In this document: positions 23,939 to 29,180 of the stretch, one piece after another
Numbering within the stretch: the first letter of the stretch is position 1
Layout of the letters: each line of letters begins with the position of its first letter
Assembly: GCA_964372035.1 (NCBI GenBank)
Contig: CAYJPK010000023.1
Coordinates: 1-29,180 of the forward strand
Length of the DNA: 29,180 bases
Reading direction: 5' to 3'
Origin: CAYJPK01 sp964372035
GTDB lineage: Bacteria; Desulfobacterota; Desulfovibrionia; Desulfovibrionales; Desulfovibrionaceae
Notes under the pieces: generated by a model
The model's input: the letters and a program-made list of their open reading frames with translations, nothing else
What the model was told of the DNA's origin: nothing
Database searches by the model: none
Position numbers and translations under genes: made by a program

Positions 23939-25312
23939 ATGGAAAATAAGCCAAACTTAATAATTGAATTAAAACGCATGGGGGATCTTGTTTTAAGCTT
24001 TCCTCTCATGTCTATTTTGCAAGTTTTAGACAAAAATCATAATGTTTACGTTATGGCACATGAACATTTTTTCAAAGAACTTGTACCAATTGCACCAAAT
24101 GTAACTTTTTTTAGCCCTTCAATGTTTGAAAACTTGTCATATGTTCCATATAATAAAGTAGTAAATTTAAGCAGTGATGATTTATCAAACAAGTTAATTA
24201 GTAAAGCCCGTGCAACACAGAAAATTGGGCTTGCCTATGATGAAAATAAAAATCTTAGGATAAATGGTAATTGGGCGTTATATAAGGCTTCGCTGACTAA
24301 TAATAGTAGGCATAACCGCTTTCATTTCTCTGACTTAGCTTATTTAGATTGCCTAGGCATGCAAAAAATTCCTAAAATTGCCTACCCTCAAAAATCAAAT
24401 AAAAATGGTAAAATTGGAATATTTATTGGCGCAAGTAATGAAAATAAACGACCAAGTCCTGAATTTTGGATCGAGCTTATAAAGCTTTTGCAAAAAAAGT
24501 CACTCTACCCTGTACTTCTTGGCGGTAAACAAGACCTTGCTTTGAGCTATCAAGTCACAAGCAAAGTAGACATACCAAACATGGTTGGGCGCTTTACTTT
24601 GCGTGAATTAGTTGATTTTGTTTCAAATTTAGAGCTTTTTATTACACCTGACACTGGTCCAATGCATGTAAGCTCTTGGTCTGGAGTACAGTGTTTAAAT
24701 CTATCAATGGGACCTGTAAATGCATGGGAAACAGCACCAGCTAGCCCAAATCACTATATTTTGCGTCCAAATTCTAGCTGTGTATCTTGCTGGAACTGCT
24801 CAAGAATAGCAGATAACGTACCACATTGTCATAGTTTTTTTGAACCAAAACGCATAGCAAGCTTAGTAGTATCAATTATAAATAAAAAAACTAAACCACG
24901 TATAAAAAATCTTGATTTAATGCTAACAGCTAGAGATGATAGAAATTTATTTGCCTTAAACCATGTTCACGAAAATGAAATAACCCAACGAGAAAAAATT
25001 TCTATTTTTTGGCAGGAAGTTTTTCTATCTATCCATAATCATAATGAAAGTAGACTACATGAGGCAATTTCTGCCCTTAAAAATCATCATAAAATTCTTT
25101 TACAGCTAATTCGTTTATTGACAAACTTACAAGTTTCGATAAATTTGCCTAACAAAAGTTTTAAGCATGATTTTTGGCAAGATTTTCCACCATTAATAAC
25201 TCAGCTGTCAAGCTACTTGCAACTTCTTCTAGAAAATGAGGATTTTAGCCAAGAGTCAAAGCAAAAAGCAAATGATATTATTAATTGTTTAATAAAAGAA
25301 ATTGCTCAATAA
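23939..25312 (+). CDS. Glycosyltransferase family 9 (heptosyltransferase-like) with C-terminal extension
   Basis: The first 330 or so residues match the ADP-heptose:LPS heptosyltransferase fold (GT9): MGDLVLSFPLM at the N terminus, IFIGASNENKRPSPEFW in the middle, and the donor-site motif TPDTGPMHVSSWSG. A cysteine-rich segment, CVSCWNC, follows. The last 110 residues or so are helical, with no recognised domain, and make the protein about 100 residues longer than typical heptosyltransferases. It could act on the LPS core or on another acceptor; the neighbouring flagellin makes flagellin glycosylation worth considering. The start is uncertain: the ATG at 23939 fits the family N terminus but has no ribosome site, whereas the TTG at 23924 has AGGGA 5 bases upstream, and the frame is open to a TTG at 23903. 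Confidence 0.85.
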   Translation: MENKPNLIIELKRMGDLVLSFPLMSILQVLDKNHNVYVMAHEHFFKELVPIAPNVTFFSPSMFENLSYVPYNKVVNLSSDDLSNKLISKARATQKIGLAYDENKNLRINGNWALYKASLTNNSRHNRFHFSDLAYLDCLGMQKIPKIAYPQKSNKNGKIGIFIGASNENKRPSPEFWIELIKLLQKKSLYPVLLGGKQDLALSYQVTSKVDIPNMVGRFTLRELVDFVSNLELFITPDTGPMHVSSWSGVQCLNLSMGPVNAWETAPASPNHYILRPNSSCVSCWNCSRIADNVPHCHSFFEPKRIASLVVSIINKKTKPRIKNLDLMLTARDDRNLFALNHVHENEITQREKISIFWQEVFLSIHNHNESRLHEAISALKNHHKILLQLIRLLTNLQVSINLPNKSFKHDFWQDFPPLITQLSSYLQLLLENEDFSQESKQKANDIINCLIKEIAQ

Positions 25313-25435
25313 AGCTTGCGCCTAACTTATTTTATCATTATATTTCAATATGGTAAAACAAACAGGAAATTTTTTCCTATTGATTGCTTTTATTTTGAAG
25401 CAGATTTTTGTATTAAACATACTTAAGGAACTTTT

Positions 25436-26122
25436 ATGATCTTCCCTTTTGCAGCATTTGTGAATGCTATTGCAATTATGGCTGGAACACTTTTAGGTGT
25501 TTCTTTTGGCGCTCACTTACCAGAAAAAGTTCGAGCAATTGTTTTTCAAGGACTTGGTCTTTGCGTTACTGTTATTGGCCTTAGCATGGCTTTAAAGGTT
25601 CAATATCCATTAATCTTGATTTTTAGCATTTTAATCGGCTCTATTATTGGTCAACTTCTTAATATCGAAGAATGGCTTATGAAAGGCGGAGATGCTATAA
25701 AAAAAAGATTTCGTTCTAAAAATCCTCTATTTACCGATGGCTTAGTTAATGCGTCTGTTTTATTCTGCATAGGAGCTATGGCAATTTTAGGCTCTTTTGA
25801 CGAAGGTCTTCGTGGCGATCGCAGTATTACTTATGCTAAATCAATCTTAGATGCCTTTGCTGCAATGGCGCTTGCTTCTGTTTACGGCATTGGTGTTATT
25901 TTTTCCGCTCTTGCAGTTTTTATTTACCAAGGCACTTTAACGGTTTTTGCCTCAAGCTTACAACACCTTTTGACAGAGCCGATTATGAATGAATTAACGG
26001 CTACTGGTGGTGTTTTAATTTTAGGAATTGGTATAAACTTGCTTGAAATTAAGCAAATTCCGCTTTCTAATATGGTATTATCATTGTTTTTATCTGTAAT
26101 TTTTTCAAGTATTTTTATATAA
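25436..26122 (+). CDS. DUF554-family membrane protein (YdfK/YqgA type)
   Basis: This 228-residue integral membrane protein has about six or seven hydrophobic helices. The N terminus (NAIAIMAGTLLGVSFG), the central ASVLFCIGAMAILGSFDEGL and the C-terminal GGVLILGIGINLLEIK are characteristic of DUF554, annotated as a putative transport protein of unknown substrate. The start ATG is preceded by AAGGA. Hairpins AGGAAA/TTTCCT and GCTT/AAGC lie in the 123-bp gap upstream, but no clear promoter is visible. It precedes uvrA by 95 bp. Confidence 0.9.
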   Translation: MIFPFAAFVNAIAIMAGTLLGVSFGAHLPEKVRAIVFQGLGLCVTVIGLSMALKVQYPLILIFSILIGSIIGQLLNIEEWLMKGGDAIKKRFRSKNPLFTDGLVNASVLFCIGAMAILGSFDEGLRGDRSITYAKSILDAFAAMALASVYGIGVIFSALAVFIYQGTLTVFASSLQHLLTEPIMNELTATGGVLILGIGINLLEIKQIPLSNMVLSLFLSVIFSSIFI

Positions 26123-26162
26123 ATTATTTTTAACAATTATAATTTAGCTAAAAAGCGTGACT

Positions 26163-26190
26163 TTGCAGAATTAAGACTTATTAATATAGT
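26163..26190 (+). promoter_or_regulatory. Candidate sigma-70 promoter of uvrA
   Basis: TTGCAG (26163-26168) is followed after 16 bases by TATAGT (26185-26190), 27 bp before the uvrA ATG. No LexA-type box of the enterobacterial or Gram-positive form was recognised nearby. Confidence 0.45.
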
Positions 26191-26217
26191 ACTGTAAATC
26201 ATAGAAGGTTATAAAAA

Positions 26218-29112
26218 ATGTCCAAAAAATATATTAGTATTGAAGGAGCAAAGCAACACAACTTAAAGAATATTGATGTTAATATTCCACGTGATGAGCT
26301 TGTTGTTATTTGTGGTCCTTCTGGTTCTGGCAAGTCTAGTTTAGCATTTGATATTGTTTATGCAGAGGGTCAAAGGCGTTATGTTGAATCGCTTTCTGCC
26401 TATGCTAGACAATTTTTGCCAAAAATGGATAAGCCACTTGTTGAAAAAATCGAAGGTCTTTCGCCTGCTATCTCACTTGAGCAGCAAGTAATGGCAAAAA
26501 ACCCTCGCTCTACTGTTGGTACTGTTACTGAAATTTACGATTTTTTGCGTGTTTTTTATGCAAGACTTGGTAAATCTTATTGCCCAAAATGTGGTAAAGC
26601 TATCGAAGCCAGAGCGGCTGATGAAATAATTGATGATATTTTATTTATGGGAACTGACGAAGGGCGAAGAATTATCTTACTTGCGCCAATTGTTGAGTTG
26701 CAAAAAGGTACCCATGTTGATCGCTTAAAGAAATTAAAGGCTGAAGGCTTTGTCAGAGTTCGTATCAACGGTGAGATCTATAATATTGACGAAGCTCCAA
26801 GTCTTGATAAAAATAAAAAACATAGCCTAGATTTAGTCGTTGACCGCCTAGTTATAAAAAAAGAACAAACGACTGAAAGCCGTGGTCGTATTTCAGATTC
26901 TGTTGAGCTTGCTTTGCGCTACGGTGAAAATCGCATTATTGTCAATGAGCCTAATGTTGGCGAGCAAATGCACTCTACTCAATCTGTTTGTACTAGTTGC
27001 AAAATCAGCTTACCAGTTCCTAGTCCTCAATTATTTTCTTTTAACGGGCCACAAGGGGCTTGTCCTCGGTGCGTAGGTCTTGGTTCTGTTGATTATTTTG
27101 AGCCGCTTTTAATTGCGCCAAACAAGGGACTATCACTTAATACTGGAGCTATTTTGCCATGGGCAAATCATAAAGTTTTTGCAAAGTATGAAAAGGCTTT
27201 GATAGAGCTTGGCAAAAAATACGATTTTACTATGTCTAAGCCGCTAAGTGACTTTTCCCAAAAAGCCATAGAAGTTCTTTTTTATGGTGAAAATCCAACA
27301 AAAGATGATAATATTAAAGGTCTTAGGCGAAATTGGCTTGGTGGCAGCATAGCACTCGATGCTACGGGTGATTATAACAGTAAAGAATTTGCAAGAGAAA
27401 TTGAAATTGATGAGAATGCAGATAAAAATTCATGGCTAGGTATCATTCCAATACTAGAAAAAGGTATGCAATATGGTGACGCTTGGCGTGATTTATTATC
27501 AAGATATTTGCAATCAACACCATGTCCAAGCTGTCACGGTGCAAGGCTTCGCCCTGAATCATTATCAGTTAAAGTTGATAATTTGAATATTCATGAGTTT
27601 TGCTCTCTTTCAGTTGTTAATGCGCTAAGTTGGCTTAAAGAAAGAATTTTTACCGGTGGACAGGCAATTGTTGCCGAGGCATTATTAAAGGAACTTACTC
27701 ACCGCCTATCATTTATGAGTAATGTTGGGCTTGATTATATTTCGCTAGCCCGTTCAATGTCGACTCTTTCTGGTGGTGAAGCACAGCGCATAAGACTTGC
27801 ATCTCAACTTGGCTCAGGTCTTGTTGGTGTAACTTATGTTCTTGATGAACCGTCAATTGGACTTCACCCTCGTGATAACGAAAGACTAATCAATACTTTA
27901 CGCTCACTTCAAAGCCGTGGAAATACTGTTTTAGTTGTCGAGCATGATGAAGCAACGATTAAAGAAGCAGATCACGTCATTGAGCTTGGACCGGGCTCTG
28001 GATTGCAAGGTGGCGAACTTATTTTTAGTGGGCAAGTAGAAGATTTACTTAAGCATGAAGATTCTTTAACTGCAAAATATTTGCGTGGTGACTTAAAAGC
28101 TCCACGTCAAAAAGAACGTCGTAAGCCTCGTTCATGGCTAAATATTAATGGAATCACTACTAACAATTTAAAAAATATCAATGCCAAATTTCCACTTGGA
28201 GTATTAACCTGTGTAACTGGAGTTTCTGGCTCTGGTAAAAGTTCCTTGGTTGTTGATACCTTATACAAACACTTAGCTCTTTCACAAGGTATACGTGTTG
28301 ACCAACCAGGCATTATTAAAAAAATGATTTGCCCAGAAGAGATCACTAAAATTGTAGCCATTGATCAAGCTCCAATTGGTAGAACTCCTCGCTCAAATCC
28401 AGCTACTTACACCAAAGTATTTGATGAAATTCGTAATATTTTTGCTAGCACTCAAGATGCTAGAAAAAAAGGATACAATGCTGGACGCTTTAGCTTCAAT
28501 GTAAAGGGTGGTCGCTGTGAAACTTGCGGAGGTGACGGACAAATTAGAGTTGAAATGCACTTTTTGCCTGATATTTTCGTAACTTGCGATACATGTAAAG
28601 GCAGAAGATATAACCGAGAAACTCTTGAAGTGCGCTACAAAGGTCTAAATATTGCCGATGTGCTTGAACTTCCAGTCAATGAAGCAAGGGAATTTTTTAC
28701 AAATTACCCTGTTTTAGAACGCAGATTTGAAATACTTGAAGATGTTGGGCTTGATTATTTGCGCCTTGGGCAAGCCGCAACAACACTTTCTGGTGGTGAA
28801 GCACAACGCATTAAAATATCACGAGAACTTGGAAAGCGTTCCCTACCTGGTACTATATACATTCTAGATGAGCCAACTACAGGCTTGCATATGCACGAAG
28901 TTGGAAAATTAATTCTTGTACTGCATAAATTAGTAGAAAAAGGTGCAAGTGTTATTTTGATTGAACATAATACTGATGTCATTATGGCTTCTGACTACGT
29001 AATCGACCTTGGACCTGGTGGTGGCGAACATGGTGGTCAAATCGTTGCCGAAGGCACCCCTGAACAAATTATTAAAAACAAAAAATCCGTCACAGGTAGT
29101 TTTTTAGTTTAG
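26218..29112 (+). CDS. uvrA: Excinuclease ABC subunit A
   Basis: UvrA is the damage-sensing ATPase of nucleotide excision repair; it loads UvrB onto lesions. The 964-residue protein has both ABC modules: Walker A GPSGSGKSS near residue 33 and GVSGSGKSS near residue 668, and two signature motifs LSGGEAQRI, each followed by a Walker B of the YVLDEP or YILDEP form. Zinc-binding cysteine pairs are visible at CPKC (about 121), CTSC/CPRC, CPSC (about 438), and CETC...CDTC (about 763-789). The UvrB-binding region lies between the first two. No truncation or frameshift is seen. The ATG has AAGG upstream. uvrB and uvrC are not in the window. Confidence 0.98.
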   Translation: MSKKYISIEGAKQHNLKNIDVNIPRDELVVICGPSGSGKSSLAFDIVYAEGQRRYVESLSAYARQFLPKMDKPLVEKIEGLSPAISLEQQVMAKNPRSTVGTVTEIYDFLRVFYARLGKSYCPKCGKAIEARAADEIIDDILFMGTDEGRRIILLAPIVELQKGTHVDRLKKLKAEGFVRVRINGEIYNIDEAPSLDKNKKHSLDLVVDRLVIKKEQTTESRGRISDSVELALRYGENRIIVNEPNVGEQMHSTQSVCTSCKISLPVPSPQLFSFNGPQGACPRCVGLGSVDYFEPLLIAPNKGLSLNTGAILPWANHKVFAKYEKALIELGKKYDFTMSKPLSDFSQKAIEVLFYGENPTKDDNIKGLRRNWLGGSIALDATGDYNSKEFAREIEIDENADKNSWLGIIPILEKGMQYGDAWRDLLSRYLQSTPCPSCHGARLRPESLSVKVDNLNIHEFCSLSVVNALSWLKERIFTGGQAIVAEALLKELTHRLSFMSNVGLDYISLARSMSTLSGGEAQRIRLASQLGSGLVGVTYVLDEPSIGLHPRDNERLINTLRSLQSRGNTVLVVEHDEATIKEADHVIELGPGSGLQGGELIFSGQVEDLLKHEDSLTAKYLRGDLKAPRQKERRKPRSWLNINGITTNNLKNINAKFPLGVLTCVTGVSGSGKSSLVVDTLYKHLALSQGIRVDQPGIIKKMICPEEITKIVAIDQAPIGRTPRSNPATYTKVFDEIRNIFASTQDARKKGYNAGRFSFNVKGGRCETCGGDGQIRVEMHFLPDIFVTCDTCKGRRYNRETLEVRYKGLNIADVLELPVNEAREFFTNYPVLERRFEILEDVGLDYLRLGQAATTLSGGEAQRIKISRELGKRSLPGTIYILDEPTTGLHMHEVGKLILVLHKLVEKGASVILIEHNTDVIMASDYVIDLGPGGGEHGGQIVAEGTPEQIIKNKKSVTGSFLV

Positions 29113-29180
29113 TTTATTTCTGGGGAAGGTAAAAACCTATTTTTTATTTTTTGGAGGGAAGAACCTTTTTGTCTACAAAA
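29113..29180. other. Region after uvrA; possible start of a next gene
   Basis: After the uvrA stop there is a short stem, AGGT/ACCT, followed by T-rich sequence (about 29128-29152), a possible weak terminator. A GGAGG at 29153-29157 is followed 11 bases later by a TTG (29169) that opens a frame reading M-S-T-K to the window end. Both calls are tentative because the window stops here. Confidence 0.2.

Overview
The window is an AT-rich (roughly one third G+C by eye), gene-dense stretch of chromosome from a Gram-negative, flagellated and probably anaerobic bacterium. LPS genes (lpxK, waaA/kdtA, a family 9 glycosyltransferase) and outer-membrane proteins show a double membrane. The [FeFe]-hydrogenase maturases HydE and HydF point to anaerobic hydrogen metabolism. 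The flagellin (including its DYYYV segment), the zinc-ribbon/YIP1 membrane protein and the DHH phosphoesterase most resemble proteins of Desulfovibrionaceae, so a low-GC, possibly host-associated member of that group (Lawsonia-like base composition) is my best guess. This placement comes from remembered family resemblance, not from a search.

Layout: (1) 61-7813, minus strand: a zinc-ribbon/YIP1 protein, a Bax-inhibitor-1 protein, lpxK, a DHH phosphoesterase closed by an intrinsic terminator, murJ and a hybrid sensor kinase. (2) 8030-13551, plus strand: a tight waaA-trkA-trkH-rlmD cluster joining Kdo transfer, potassium uptake and rRNA methylation. (3) 13812-14495, plus strand: a small outer-membrane beta-barrel protein behind a near-consensus sigma-54 promoter, followed by a structured 3' region and two tandem terminators. 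(4) 14842-16804, minus strand: an enolase-superfamily sugar-acid dehydratase and an SDR dehydrogenase, a two-gene catabolic unit with its own promoter and a palindrome inside that promoter. (5) 17079-22758, plus strand: der, a TolC-type outer-membrane channel, hydE, hydF and rnc; the last three overlap by 4 bases each. (6) 22874-23764, minus strand: a flagellin with a sigma-54 promoter and a strong Shine-Dalgarno site, divergent from a family 9 glycosyltransferase with a long C-terminal extension (23939-25312). (7) 25436-29112, plus strand: a DUF554 membrane protein and uvrA.

Most genes are housekeeping or envelope functions. The less ordinary features are two sigma-54 promoters (flagellin and the beta-barrel protein), a 3' region of the barrel transcript complementary to its predicted 5' end, the hydEF-rnc coupling, and the glycosyltransferase next to flagellin. 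I saw no tRNA, rRNA, CRISPR array, insertion sequence or prophage gene, and no clear new multi-gene system. The remaining open reading frames over 60 codons are antisense or out-of-frame shadows of the genes listed.
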